This document shows positions 8,049-16,030 of a DNA stretch of 64,000 bases, in pieces. The DNA is from Streptomyces sp. NRRL B-1140 (GTDB lineage Bacteria; Actinomycetota; Actinomycetes; Streptomycetales; Streptomycetaceae). A program made the translations under genes and the position numbers. The stretch's first letter is position 1. The number at the start of each line of letters is the position of its first letter. Location of the stretch: contig NZ_LGEA01000098.1 of assembly GCF_001280065.1 (NCBI RefSeq), positions 61,055 through 125,054 of the forward strand, read 5' to 3'. The notes beneath the pieces were generated by a model. The model was not told the origin of the DNA. It did no database searches and worked only from the letters and a program-made list of their open reading frames with translations.

Positions 8049-9196
8049 CACACGGCCCCCTTGGGCTCCCTGGGCAGGCCGAGCACGCGCTCGGCGATGA
8101 TCGTGCGCTGGATCTGGTCCGAGCCGCCGTAGATCGTGTCGGCCCGCGAGAAGAGGAACAGGTGCTGCGCGGCGTCGAGTTCGTACGGCGCCGAGGCCGA
8201 CCAGTCGGCGGGTCCCACACCGGCCGCCGCGCCCCGCACCAGTACCGCCAGCTCCCCGAGCCGCTGGTGCCAGCCGGCCCACAGCAGCTTGGCCACGCTC
8301 GGGGTGCCGGCGTCACCGGAACCCCCCAGCGTGCGCAGGGCGTGCCAGCGCATCGTGCGCAGCTCGGCCCACTGCCGCACGAGCCGTTCCCGTACGACGG
8401 GATCCCGCGCGGCGCCCGACTCCACGGCCGCCCGCACCACCGCGCCCAGTTCCTCGGCGAACCCGATCTGCTGGGCGAGCGTGGACACCCCCCTCTCGAA
8501 GCCGAGCAGGCTCATGGCGACGCGCCAGCCGTTGCCCGCGCCGCCGACGACGTGCTCCGCGCGGGCGCCGTCGAAGAAGACCTCGTTGAAGTCGCTGGTG
8601 CCGGTCATCTGCCGGATGGGGCGGACCTCGATCCGGCCCGGCTGGTCCATGGGGACGAGCAGGAAGGACAGGCCGTGGTGCCGCACCGAGCCGGGTTCGG
8701 TCCTGGCCAGCACGAAACACCAGTCCGCCTCGTGGGCCAGCGACGTCCAGATCTTCTGCCCGGTGACCCGGTACGTACGGCTGTCCGGCTCGGGCACGGC
8801 CGCGGTCCGGATCCCGGCCAGATCCGATCCGGCGCCTGGTTCGCTGTACCCCTGGCACCAGAGTTCCGTTCCGGCGGCGATCGGCGGCAGGAAGCGTGAC
8901 CTCTGCTCGTCGGTGCCGTGGGCGATGAGCGTCGGACCGAGCAGATTCTCCCCGATGTGCCCGGACCGCGGCGGCGCCCCGGACCGCGCGTACTCCTCGG
9001 CCCAGACGACCTGCTGGGTGAGGGTGGCTCTGCGATTCCCGTAGCCGCCCTCACCCCAACCGAGCCCGATCCACCCGGCAGCACCGAGGGTGCGCTCCCA
9101 ACTGCGTCGGTCCCGAGCGTCCTCGGCGCGCCCGGCCAGCCACGAGCGGGCGTCGGTACGGAAGTCCTCGTCCTCTTGCGTGAACCCGAAATCCAC
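8048..9196 (-). CDS. Acyl-CoA dehydrogenase (FadE-like)
   Basis: A 382-aa flavoprotein. It shows the FAD/substrate segment WCQGYSEPGAGSDLAG, the beta-domain VTGQKIWTSLAHEADW, and the C-terminal IYGGSDQIQRTIIAERVLG. The usual catalytic Glu of IYEGT is Gly here, as in the alpha2-beta2 FadE enzymes of steroid and side-chain catabolism, which take the base from elsewhere. A GTG at 9196 has GAGG eight bases upstream; a GTG at 9202 is also in frame. The stop is coupled to the alcohol dehydrogenase. A dispersed repeat sits in the gap to the upstream SDR gene. Confidence 0.88.
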   Translation of the reverse strand: MDFGFTQEDEDFRTDARSWLAGRAEDARDRRSWERTLGAAGWIGLGWGEGGYGNRRATLTQQVVWAEEYARSGAPPRSGHIGENLLGPTLIAHGTDEQRSRFLPPIAAGTELWCQGYSEPGAGSDLAGIRTAAVPEPDSRTYRVTGQKIWTSLAHEADWCFVLARTEPGSVRHHGLSFLLVPMDQPGRIEVRPIRQMTGTSDFNEVFFDGARAEHVVGGAGNGWRVAMSLLGFERGVSTLAQQIGFAEELGAVVRAAVESGAARDPVVRERLVRQWAELRTMRWHALRTLGGSGDAGTPSVAKLLWAGWHQRLGELAVLVRGAAAGVGPADWSASAPYELDAAQHLFLFSRADTIYGGSDQIQRTIIAERVLGLPREPKGAV

Positions 9197-9250
9197 GGTC
9201 ACCGCCTCAGATCGGCCAGGTCCCTCACATGGGCAGTGGAGCAACTCCCC

Positions 9251-9280
9251 AGGGGCGCGGGGAACTGCGCGACCAGCCAC
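9251..9280 (+). repeat. Dispersed intergenic repeat, copy 1
   Basis: A GC-rich element with core GCGCGGGGAACTGCGCGA, here followed by CCAGCCAC. Related copies are at 17555, 28444 and 43921. This one lies between two genes of one operon (SDR and acyl-CoA dehydrogenase), both on the minus strand. Confidence 0.75.
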
Positions 9281-9318
9281 GACGAGACCCGCACCCGCCG
9301 GACAGCCCCACCCGCGAG

Positions 9319-10233
9319 CTACTGGGCGTTCGGCCGCTCCCCCCGAGCCGCCGCCCTCTCCATCTCCCCCACCCGCTCCAGCATCGGCATCGGATCCACC
9401 CCCACCGACCCGGGCAGAAACTCCGCGATCCCCTCCACGGTCCATCCGCCGGTGGCATACGCGGCGCGCAACTCCCTCGGCTGCGCCCACACCGCGATCT
9501 TCGGCCCGGCCACCGTGTACACCTGCCCGGTGATCCCCTCCCGGGAGGCCGCGTCGGACAGCAGGTACACCACCAGCGCGGCGACGTCCTCCGGCTCGCC
9601 GATCTCCGCCAGCTCCATCGGCACGCCCGCCGACATCCGCGTCCGCGCCACCGGCGCCACCGCGTTCGCGGTCACCCCGTACTTGTGCAGCCCCAGCGCG
9701 GCGCTGCGCACCAGCGAGATGATCCCGCCCTTCGCGGCGCTGTAGTTGGCCTGGGAGACGGACCCCTGGTGGTTGCCGCTGGTGAAGCCGATCAGCGTCC
9801 CGGCCCGCTGCCTGCGCATGACCGCGGAGGCCGCCCGGAACACCGTGAACGTGCCCTTCAGGTGCGTCGCGACGACCGGGTCCCACTCCTCCTCGGTCAT
9901 GTTGAACAGCATCCGCTCGCGGAGGATCCCGGCCACGCAGACCACACCGTCCAGCCGTCCGTACGACGCCAGCGCCACGTCGACGACCCGCTGCCCGCCC
10001 GCCATCGTGGAGATGTCGTCGGCGACGGCCACCGCCTCCCCGCCCGCAGCCTCGATCTCCTTCACCACGGCCTGGGCGACCTCACTCGCCGGCGAGGCCC
10101 CGTCGACCGCGACGCCGTAGTCGTTGACCACGACCTTCGCCCCCTCGGCCGCCGCGGCGAGCGCGACCGCCCGGCCGATGCCCCGCCCGGCACCCGTGAC
10201 GGCGACGACCTTGCCTGCCAAGAAGTTCCCCAC
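9319..10233 (-). CDS. SDR family oxidoreductase (3-hydroxyacyl-CoA dehydrogenase type)
   Basis: A 304-aa short-chain dehydrogenase with NAD(P) motif TGAGRGIGRA (residues 14-23), VVNDYG after beta-2, and catalytic YSAAK. The long insertion after beta-2 (DGASPASEVAQAVVKEIEAAGG) resembles the dehydrogenase domain of multifunctional enzyme 2 (HSD17B4-like), which oxidises 3-hydroxyacyl-CoA. The C-terminal 45 residues extend beyond the SDR core. It is first gene of the minus-strand operon, with a palindromic operator 27 nt upstream of its ATG that it shares with the divergent cyclase gene. Confidence 0.9.
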   Translation of the reverse strand: MGNFLAGKVVAVTGAGRGIGRAVALAAAAEGAKVVVNDYGVAVDGASPASEVAQAVVKEIEAAGGEAVAVADDISTMAGGQRVVDVALASYGRLDGVVCVAGILRERMLFNMTEEEWDPVVATHLKGTFTVFRAASAVMRRQRAGTLIGFTSGNHQGSVSQANYSAAKGGIISLVRSAALGLHKYGVTANAVAPVARTRMSAGVPMELAEIGEPEDVAALVVYLLSDAASREGITGQVYTVAGPKIAVWAQPRELRAAYATGGWTVEGIAEFLPGSVGVDPMPMLERVGEMERAAARGERPNAQ

Positions 10234-10260
10234 GCCCGGCCCCTTCCCGTCCCACGATTT

Positions 10261-10275
10261 CTGACGGACCGTTAG
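10261..10275. promoter_or_regulatory. CTGACG-N3-CGTCAG type operator (SDR side)
   Basis: CTGACGGACCGTTAG has one mismatch between arms and lies 27 nt upstream of the SDR start. It occupies a divergent promoter together with a degenerate second copy at 10293-10307. Confidence 0.65.
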
Positions 10276-10292
10276 ATTGTCGGTTCCCGAAT

Positions 10293-10307
10293 TCTACGGC
10301 CCGTCAG
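10293..10307. promoter_or_regulatory. Degenerate operator copy (cyclase side)
   Basis: The right half is perfect (CGTCAG) while the left half keeps only ACG (TCTACG-GCC-CGTCAG). It is 30 nt upstream of the cyclase ATG, matching the two-site arrangement of the other divergent promoter at 15967-16008. Confidence 0.45.
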
Positions 10308-10337
10308 ATATGGGAAGACAAGCCCCGGGGAGGACTC

Positions 10338-11264
10338 ATGTCGCTGCCGGACGCGTTCCTTGACATCGCCAAGCGCGTGAACAACTGGGGGCGCTGGGGA
10401 GCCGACGACGAGATCGGCACGCTGAATCTGATCACCGACGAGGTCGTGAGGCAGGCCGTGGCGACCGTCCGCACCGGTCGGCGCATCCCCCTCGCCCTGC
10501 CCCTCCAGCAGGACGGCGTGCAGACCGGCGTGATCCCCGGCCGCGTCAACCCCCTGCACACCATGGTGCAGATCAACCAGGAGATCTTCGGCCAGGGTAC
10601 GGTCGCGTGCAGCGACGACGTCGTGACCATGGGCCTCCAGGCGGCCACCCACTGGGACGCGCTGCCCCACGTCTCGCACTCCGGCCGGCTCTACAACGGC
10701 CGCCCGGCCGACAGCATCACCCCGCACGGCGGTGCCGGGTTCAGCGGCATCGGCACGGTCCGGCACGTGCTCTCACGCGGAGTGCTGCTGGACGTCGCGC
10801 GGGCCCGGGGCGCGGACCGGCTCGACGGCGGGTACGCCGTCACGCCCGAGGACCTGGACGCCGCCGAGGAGCTGGCCGGTACGCGGGTACGGGCGGGGGA
10901 CCTCGTGCTCGTGCGGACCGGGCAGATCCAGGCCTGCCTGGCCGGGGACCGGCACGGCTACGCGTATCCGTCGCCGGGGCTGTCGATCCGAACGCCGGAG
11001 TGGTTCCACGCGCGCGATGTCGCGGCCGTCGCCAACGACACCCTGACCTTCGAGGTGTTCCCGCCGGAGGTGGCGGATCTCTGGCTGCCGGTGCACGCGC
11101 TCCACCTCGTGGAGATGGGCATGCCACAGGGCCAGAACTGGAATCTCGAAACGTTGTCCACAGCCTGTGGAGAAGAGGGCCGGTACGCGTTCCTGCTGAC
11201 GGCCACCCCCGAGCCGTTCACCGGGGCGACCGGCTCGCCGGTGGCACCCGTCGCCGTCCTGTAG
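10338..11264 (+). CDS. Cyclase family protein (kynurenine formamidase-like hydrolase)
   Basis: A 308-aa protein of the metal-dependent cyclase/formamidase superfamily. The key segment is THWDALPHVSHSGRLYNG, in which His-x-Asp and a following His would bind the metal. Members hydrolyse amides or lactones or act in ring opening; kynurenine itself is unlikely because the neighbours are acyl-CoA enzymes. GGGGAGGA upstream of the ATG gives a strong start. It stands alone on the plus strand, divergent from the SDR operon. An inverted repeat follows its stop. Confidence 0.85.
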   Translation: MSLPDAFLDIAKRVNNWGRWGADDEIGTLNLITDEVVRQAVATVRTGRRIPLALPLQQDGVQTGVIPGRVNPLHTMVQINQEIFGQGTVACSDDVVTMGLQAATHWDALPHVSHSGRLYNGRPADSITPHGGAGFSGIGTVRHVLSRGVLLDVARARGADRLDGGYAVTPEDLDAAEELAGTRVRAGDLVLVRTGQIQACLAGDRHGYAYPSPGLSIRTPEWFHARDVAAVANDTLTFEVFPPEVADLWLPVHALHLVEMGMPQGQNWNLETLSTACGEEGRYAFLLTATPEPFTGATGSPVAPVAVL

Positions 11265-11283
11265 GCCGGTGGGCCGACCGGCG
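11264..11283 (+). terminator. Possible terminator after the cyclase gene
   Basis: GCCGGT and ACCGGC form a 6-bp stem around GGGCCG directly after the stop codon. There is no T-run, which is common for Streptomyces terminators. Confidence 0.35.
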
Positions 11284-11717
11284 GACCACAGGACCCGTCG
11301 CCACACCGGGCCGCCATCCGCCCCAGCAGGATGGCGGCGCCGCGCTGCTCGCCCCGAGCACGGCAGCGCGCGCCGCCACCCGACTCCGGCGCTCCCGCCC
11401 CGGCTCCCCGCCCCTGAAGGAAGCCGACGCCGAATCACGACTCACACTCGCCGAGGGCTGCCGTCCACCGAAGCCCTCGTCGTCCCCTCGCGGCGAATCG
11501 CTGCCCTCAAGCGTGAGCAAGCGGTCACGACCCGTCAACACCCGTTCGGTGATTTGTCGCCCTTGAGGCTTTTGCCGTAGGCGCGCACGGAAGCACATCC
11601 CGGCGCATCGCCGCATGACCCGGCCGAACCCGCCGACCCGGTGCATCCGTGCCCCGACCTCGCCGCACACACCCGCGGCATGTGCCGCCGTACACCGCGT
11701 CCGGCAGGCGCGGGCGA
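11265..11717. other. Gene-poor stretch, 453 bp
   Basis: Apart from the small hairpin at its left end I see no supported gene. Open frames here have arginine/proline-rich compositions typical of out-of-frame GC-rich DNA and no ribosome binding sites. It lies between the 3' ends of the cyclase gene and the ATP-binding protein gene. Confidence 0.5.
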
Positions 11718-12212
11718 CTAGACCGCCTCGTACGCCAGTCCCTCGAAGGCCGCCGTGCCGCCGTACGCCACCGCTCCGCCCCCGCACGACGTCGCGACGT
11801 CGCCGGACTTCGCGCTCCGGTCCAGTTCGCACCAGATGCGCTTGCCGGTGGCCTCGACGCTCCAGCCCCAGCGGTCGGCGAGTCCGTCCACGAGGGCAAG
11901 GCCCCGGCCGCCGGTCGCGTCGTCGCCGGCGCACCGGGGCACGGGGGCCCGGCCGCTGCGGTCCGCGACCTCGAGCCGGACCGTGGCCCCCTCCGTCACC
12001 ACGTGGGGCAGGGACAGCCGCAGGACGGCGGGGCGTCCGGTGTGCACCACGGCGTTGGTGACGAGTTCGGAGACGAGCAGGATCAGCGTCTCGGCGAGGG
12101 GTTCGTCGGCCTGTATCCCGGACCCGGCCAGGCGGGAGCGGGCCCACCGGCGGGCTCGCCCCACTTCTGCGGGGTCGGGCCGGATCTCCAGCTGCACTTG
12201 AAGCACCTGCAC
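11718..12212 (-). CDS. ATP-binding regulatory protein (RsbW-like HATPase)
   Basis: A 164-aa GHKL ATPase of the small kinase class found in dozens of copies in streptomycetes. The N box is SELVTNAVVHTG and the G box is GGRGLALVDGLADRWG. Some members are anti-sigma-factor kinases that phosphorylate STAS proteins; others partner XRE/DUF397 regulators. No such partner is adjacent. The GTG start at 12212 follows a modest purine-rich stretch. A perfect 22-bp inverted repeat lies about 135 bp upstream and may be its operator. Confidence 0.85.
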   Translation of the reverse strand: MQVLQVQLEIRPDPAEVGRARRWARSRLAGSGIQADEPLAETLILLVSELVTNAVVHTGRPAVLRLSLPHVVTEGATVRLEVADRSGRAPVPRCAGDDATGGRGLALVDGLADRWGWSVEATGKRIWCELDRSAKSGDVATSCGGGAVAYGGTAAFEGLAYEAV

Positions 12213-12346
12213 CGCTCACACCATCCGAACCGGCGGACACTTAGGCTCGCGCCTCACGAGGGCCACGATCGTAGCCATTTTCTGCATGGCCAGAACAACG
12301 GCCGGGACAAGGATCACGGAACGTGAATCCCTTGTGGGACAGCATG

Positions 12347-12368
12347 GTTGACGTACAGTCACGTCAAC
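12347..12368. promoter_or_regulatory. Perfect inverted repeat GTTGACGT-N6-ACGTCAAC
   Basis: Two perfect 8-bp arms separated by ACAGTC. It is the strongest symmetry in this gap and lies between the ATP-binding protein gene (minus) and a weak small ORF (plus). The TTGACG in each arm could also serve as a -35 element in either direction. Confidence 0.5.
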
Positions 12369-12405
12369 AAGCGCTTCGGGCATATTCCAGCGCGAAGGAG
12401 TACCC

Positions 12406-12492
12406 GTGCGGCATACTGTGCGACGCCCGTCGCGGGCAGTCGAACAGGCGGCGCCACGGGGTCGCACTGCGCTCGGAGCCACTCGCATCTGA
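12406..12492 (+). CDS. Candidate small ORF, 28 aa
   Basis: A GTG codon follows GAAGGAG with 5-nt spacing and opens a 28-codon frame for a basic peptide starting MRHTVRRPSRAVEQAAPRG. It lies 37 bp after the 22-bp inverted repeat. The only support is the ribosome binding site; no family is recognised. Confidence 0.2.
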   Translation: MRHTVRRPSRAVEQAAPRGRTALGATRI

Positions 12493-12640
12493 CACAAGGT
12501 ACCGGAGTGGGCAATCGACTCCAGGCCGTAACGAGTCACACTGAGGACACAAGCCGATATCAACGCTCCGTGATTCCGGTATGCCACGATCCGCGACATC
12601 TCCGGAAGCGTGCGGGGCGACACCGCAGCCAGACGGCCCG

Positions 12641-13603
12641 TCAGACCGTCTCGGATGCCAGAGCCGCCGCGAGCAACTCCTCACTCTCCGTCACACCGCC
12701 CGCACGCTGGGTTCGAACCCATGCGCGTTTCAGATGCAGGTGGACCTCGGACTCCCAGGTGAAGCCCATGCCGCCGTGCACCTGAAGACAGTCGCGGGCG
12801 CCGCGCACGGCGGCCTCGTCGGCGAGGAGCCGGGCCGCGGCGATGTCGGCGGGGTCGGCGGTGACGGCGGCCGCGTACACAGCGGCACGGGCCGTCTCCG
12901 CCCGGACCAGGATCCCCGCGCACAGATGTGCCACCGCCTGGAATGCGCCGACGGGCCGGCCGAACTGTTCGCGCGCCCGGGCGTGTTGCGCCGCGAGTTC
13001 GCCGACGCGGACGGCCGTGCCGAGTTGCTCGGCGGCGGAGAGCAGGATGGCGACGGGGTAGGGCGCCGGCGGCCCGGCGGGTACGCGGTGCAGCGGCGTG
13101 AGCGGATCGAGCGAACGCAGGGGCACGGCCCCGGTGGCGTCCCCGCGCACGACGTCCGCCTCCGCCAGCCACTCCACGAGTCCGCCGTCCACGGCCGCGA
13201 CCACCGTCTCCCCGGTGGCGGCGCCCGGTACGGCCCCGGCCGCGAGGTGGGTGGCGACGAGCGGCCCGGGCAGCAGCACCCGCCCCGCCTCCTCGAACAC
13301 CAACACGGCCTCCGGCAGCCCGAGTCCGACCCCGCCCTCCGCCTCCGGCAGCCGCAGGGCGAAGAACCCGAGCTGCCCGAGGACCCGCCACAGCCCCCGG
13401 TCGAGCCGCGCCACGCCCTCGGGAGCCGCAGAGGCTGCGGGTTCCGCACCACCGTCGACCACCGTCTCACCTCCGGCACCGGCGCCCCAGGCCCCCGCAC
13501 CCGCCACCGCCGCACGCGTCGCCTCCCCGTCGAAGTGCCGGGCCAAGGCCTCGCGCACGCCCTCGCGCAGGGCCCGCTGGTCGTCGGTCGGACGGAACCG
13601 CAC
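12641..13603 (-). CDS. Acyl-CoA dehydrogenase, short FadE-type subunit
   Basis: A 320-aa protein, shorter than a full acyl-CoA dehydrogenase. The N-terminal helical domain (LGFFALRLPEAEGGVGLGLPEAVLVFEE) and C-terminal domain (REQFGRPVGAFQAVAHLCA, HGGMGFTWESEVHLHLKRA) are present, but the central beta domain is reduced. Such short subunits pair with a full-length partner in alpha2-beta2 dehydrogenases for bulky or side-chain substrates. The partner is probably the gene immediately upstream (6-nt gap). GTG start. It is the last gene of the amidohydrolase operon. Confidence 0.85.
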   Translation of the reverse strand: MRFRPTDDQRALREGVREALARHFDGEATRAAVAGAGAWGAGAGGETVVDGGAEPAASAAPEGVARLDRGLWRVLGQLGFFALRLPEAEGGVGLGLPEAVLVFEEAGRVLLPGPLVATHLAAGAVPGAATGETVVAAVDGGLVEWLAEADVVRGDATGAVPLRSLDPLTPLHRVPAGPPAPYPVAILLSAAEQLGTAVRVGELAAQHARAREQFGRPVGAFQAVAHLCAGILVRAETARAAVYAAAVTADPADIAAARLLADEAAVRGARDCLQVHGGMGFTWESEVHLHLKRAWVRTQRAGGVTESEELLAAALASETV

Positions 13604-13609
13604 GGCACC

Positions 13610-14743
13610 TCACCGTCCCTTCGGCAGGCCGAGGATGCGCTCGGCGATGATGTTGTGCTGGATCTGCGAGGTGCCGGCCGCGATCGTGTACGCCAGGGAG
13701 GACAGCCGGTCGAGGGTCCACCGCCGGTCCAGGTCGAGGCAGTCGGGGCCGAGCACCTCGGCGGCGGCGTCGTAGAGCTCCTGGCGGGCGTGCGAGTAGC
13801 GGAGCTTGAAGACCGAGCCGCCGGCACCCGGCACCCCGCCCGCGGCCGCCGCCGCGCTGACGTTCCACTGCGTGAGCCGCCACAGCGCCCGGAACTCGGC
13901 GTGCAGCCTGCCCAGCCGGCGCCTGAGGGCGGCATCGTCCCAGCGGCCGTTCTTGCGGGCTTCGACGGCCAGTTCGGCCAGCACGCGCCGGCAGGCCACG
14001 ACCTCTCCGGCGAACGCCGTACCGCGTTCGAAGGACAGCGTCACCATGGTCACGCGCCAGCCGTCGTTCTCCTCCCCGACCCGGTTCGCCACCGGCACCC
14101 GCACCTCGTCCAGGAACACCTCGGCGAACTCGGCCGAACCGGCGAGCGTCCTCAGCGGCCGTACGGTGACGCCGGGCGCGTCCATGGGCATCGCCAGCCA
14201 GGTGATGCCCCGGTGCTGGGGGGCGTCGGAGTCGGTGCGGACCAACAGCTCACACCAGTCGGCGACTTCCGCGTGGGACGTCCAGATCTTGGAGCCGGTC
14301 ACCACGTAGGCGTCGCCGTCGCGCCACGCGCGGGTGCGCAGGGCCGCGAGGTCGGAGCCGGCCTCCGGTTCGCTGAAGCCCTGGCACCAGACCTCCTCCC
14401 CGCGCAGGATCGGCGGCAGCCAGCGCGCCCGCTGGTCCGGGGTGCCCTCCGCGGCGATCGTCGGACCGGCGTGCAGCAGGCCCACGAAGTTGGCGCCCAC
14501 GTAGGGGGCACCGGCCCGCTCGGTCTCCTCCAGGAAGATCAGGCGGACGCTCGGGGTGGCGTCCCAGTGGACCCCGGCGTACCCCGCGTCGTGGAGCCGG
14601 CGCTGCCAGCCGAGGTCGTAGGCCCGTCGCCCCGGCCAGTCGCCGGGGGGCGGCGGGGGCGGGTGGCCGGGGAGCACCGCCGCGAGCCACTCCCGAAGCC
14701 GGGCCCGGAAGGCGGCCTCCTCGGGCGTGTCCGACAGGTCCAT
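13610..14743 (-). CDS. Acyl-CoA dehydrogenase, FadE-type subunit
   Basis: A 377-aa acyl-CoA dehydrogenase with WCQGFSEPEAGSDLAALR, VTGSKIWTSHAEVADW and the C-terminal AAGTSQIQHNIIAERILGLP. The Glu of the classical IYEGT motif is absent, as in heteromeric FadE proteins. It most likely forms an alpha2-beta2 enzyme with the short subunit encoded 6 nt downstream. Its ATG shares the A of the amidohydrolase stop (TGATG), so the three genes are a tightly coupled operon starting at 15939. Confidence 0.88.
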   Translation of the reverse strand: MDLSDTPEEAAFRARLREWLAAVLPGHPPPPPPGDWPGRRAYDLGWQRRLHDAGYAGVHWDATPSVRLIFLEETERAGAPYVGANFVGLLHAGPTIAAEGTPDQRARWLPPILRGEEVWCQGFSEPEAGSDLAALRTRAWRDGDAYVVTGSKIWTSHAEVADWCELLVRTDSDAPQHRGITWLAMPMDAPGVTVRPLRTLAGSAEFAEVFLDEVRVPVANRVGEENDGWRVTMVTLSFERGTAFAGEVVACRRVLAELAVEARKNGRWDDAALRRRLGRLHAEFRALWRLTQWNVSAAAAAGGVPGAGGSVFKLRYSHARQELYDAAAEVLGPDCLDLDRRWTLDRLSSLAYTIAAGTSQIQHNIIAERILGLPKGR

Positions 14744-15939
14744 CAGCGGTCGAGGTCCAGGTCGAGCATCCGGATGGCGTTGCCCCGCATCAGCTTGTAC
14801 ACCGTCTCGTCGTCGAGGCCCTCGACGTGCTCGAGGGCGACCTCCTTGGTGTGCGGGAAGGTCGAGTCGACGTGCGGGTAGTCGGTCTCGAAGGTGGCGT
14901 TGTCGCGGCCCACGACGTCCAGGGACGCCACGCCGTGCTTGTCGCGGAAGAAGCAGCAGTACATCTGCCGGTAGTAGTAGGTGGACGGCGGCTCGGGGAC
15001 CGTGTCGCGGACGCCGCCCCAGGCCCGGTGCTCCTCCCAGACGTCGTCGGCGCGCTCCAGGGCGTACGGGACCCAGCCCATCTGGCCCTCGGAGTAGGCG
15101 AGCTTCAGGCGCGGGAAGCGCACCAGGACCCCGCTGAAGAGGAAGTCCATCATCGAGGCCATGGCGTTGTTGAAGCTGAGGGAGGCCTGGACGGCGGGCG
15201 GGGCGTCCGGTGAGGCGGCCGGCATCTGCGAGCTGCTGCCGATGTGCATGTTGACGACCGTCCCGGTCTCCTGGCAGACCGCGAAGAACGGGTCCCAGTA
15301 GCCGGAGTGGATGGACGGCAGCCCGAGGTGGGTGGGGATCTCGGAGAAGGTCACCGCCTTCACCCCGCGTGCGGCGTTGCGGCGGATCTCCTCGACCGCC
15401 AGGGCGACGTCCCACAGCGGGATCAGGCACAGCGGGATGAGCCGCCCGCCGCTGTCGCCGCACCACTCCTCGACCATCCAGTCGTTGTAGGCGCGCACGC
15501 AGGCGAGGGCGACCTCCTTGTCGTGCGCCTCGGCGAAGGTCTGGCCGCAGAAGCGGGGGAAGGACGGGAAGCAGAGGGACGCCTCGACGTGGTTGAGGTC
15601 CATGTCCTTCAGGCGTTCCTTCGGGTCCCAGCAGCCGGGCCGCATCTCCTCGCGGGTGATGCCCTCCAGGGTCATCTCGTCCCGGTCGAAGCCGACGGCG
15701 GCGATGTTGCGCTTGTACGGGAACTTCAGGTCCTCGTAGATCCACCAGTCGGTGGGCTGGCCGTCCGGGTCCATGGTGATCCGGTACTTGCCGCCGATGT
15801 AGGCGAGTTCCCCGATGCCGGCGGTCAGCGCCCTGGGGCCGCGCTCGCGGTACCTGGCCGGCAGCCAGGTGTCGAAGAGGTGGGCGGGCTCGATCACGTG
15901 GTCGTCGACGCTGATGATGCGGGGCAGTTCGATGGCCAT
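14743..15939 (-). CDS. Amidohydrolase family 2 protein (TIM barrel)
   Basis: A 398-aa metal-dependent hydrolase or decarboxylase of the Amidohydro_2 family. The first metal motif has changed to VDDHVIEP (D-x-H-type), TYYYRQMYCCFF lies late in the barrel, and the terminal FETDYPHVDSTFPH carries the catalytic Asp. Family members include ACMSD-like decarboxylases and proteins found with acyl-CoA dehydrogenases in catabolic clusters. No signal peptide. It is first gene of a three-gene operon, with an operator 27 nt upstream of its ATG, divergent from an acyl-CoA synthetase. It may act on a ring-derived acid; this is inference. Confidence 0.87.
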   Translation of the reverse strand: MAIELPRIISVDDHVIEPAHLFDTWLPARYRERGPRALTAGIGELAYIGGKYRITMDPDGQPTDWWIYEDLKFPYKRNIAAVGFDRDEMTLEGITREEMRPGCWDPKERLKDMDLNHVEASLCFPSFPRFCGQTFAEAHDKEVALACVRAYNDWMVEEWCGDSGGRLIPLCLIPLWDVALAVEEIRRNAARGVKAVTFSEIPTHLGLPSIHSGYWDPFFAVCQETGTVVNMHIGSSSQMPAASPDAPPAVQASLSFNNAMASMMDFLFSGVLVRFPRLKLAYSEGQMGWVPYALERADDVWEEHRAWGGVRDTVPEPPSTYYYRQMYCCFFRDKHGVASLDVVGRDNATFETDYPHVDSTFPHTKEVALEHVEGLDDETVYKLMRGNAIRMLDLDLDR

Positions 15940-15966
15940 GGGTCCCCTCCACCGGACGGTACTTAT

Positions 15967-15981
15967 CTGATGGCTCGTCAG
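15967..15981. promoter_or_regulatory. CTGACG-N3-CGTCAG type operator (amidohydrolase side)
   Basis: CTGATGGCTCGTCAG has one mismatch between arms. It pairs with a perfect copy 27 bp away; the two together fill the divergent promoter. Confidence 0.65.
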
Positions 15982-15993
15982 TTAGCATCCCAT

Positions 15994-16008
15994 CTGACGA
16001 CCCGTCAG
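15994..16008. promoter_or_regulatory. CTGACG-N3-CGTCAG operator (ligase side), perfect copy
   Basis: CTGACGACCCGTCAG has perfect 6-bp arms and ends 22 nt before the GTG of the AMP-forming acyl-CoA synthetase. Confidence 0.7.
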
Positions 16009-16030
16009 CCAAGGAGCAGGGGGCGCAGCC

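Larger units (their letters stand above)
12213..12640. other. Non-coding stretch, 428 bp
   Basis: This region is clearly less GC-rich than its surroundings. It contains a perfect 22-bp inverted repeat at 12347-12368 and one weak candidate small ORF (12406-12492). No longer frame has a convincing composition. Confidence 0.5.

Noticed and set aside
11269..11580. Plus-strand ORF of 103 codons after the cyclase gene
   Set aside because: Low-complexity Arg/Pro/His composition and no start signal.
12216..12623. Minus-strand ORF of 135 codons upstream of the GHKL protein gene
   Set aside because: No recognisable family, no ribosome binding site and codon use unlike neighbours; I considered it a possible XRE/DUF397 partner but it shows none of their motifs.
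12709..12722. TGGGTTCGAACCCA, resembling a tRNA T-arm
   Set aside because: It is inside the coding sequence of the short acyl-CoA dehydrogenase subunit, in frame, and no acceptor, D or anticodon arms surround it.
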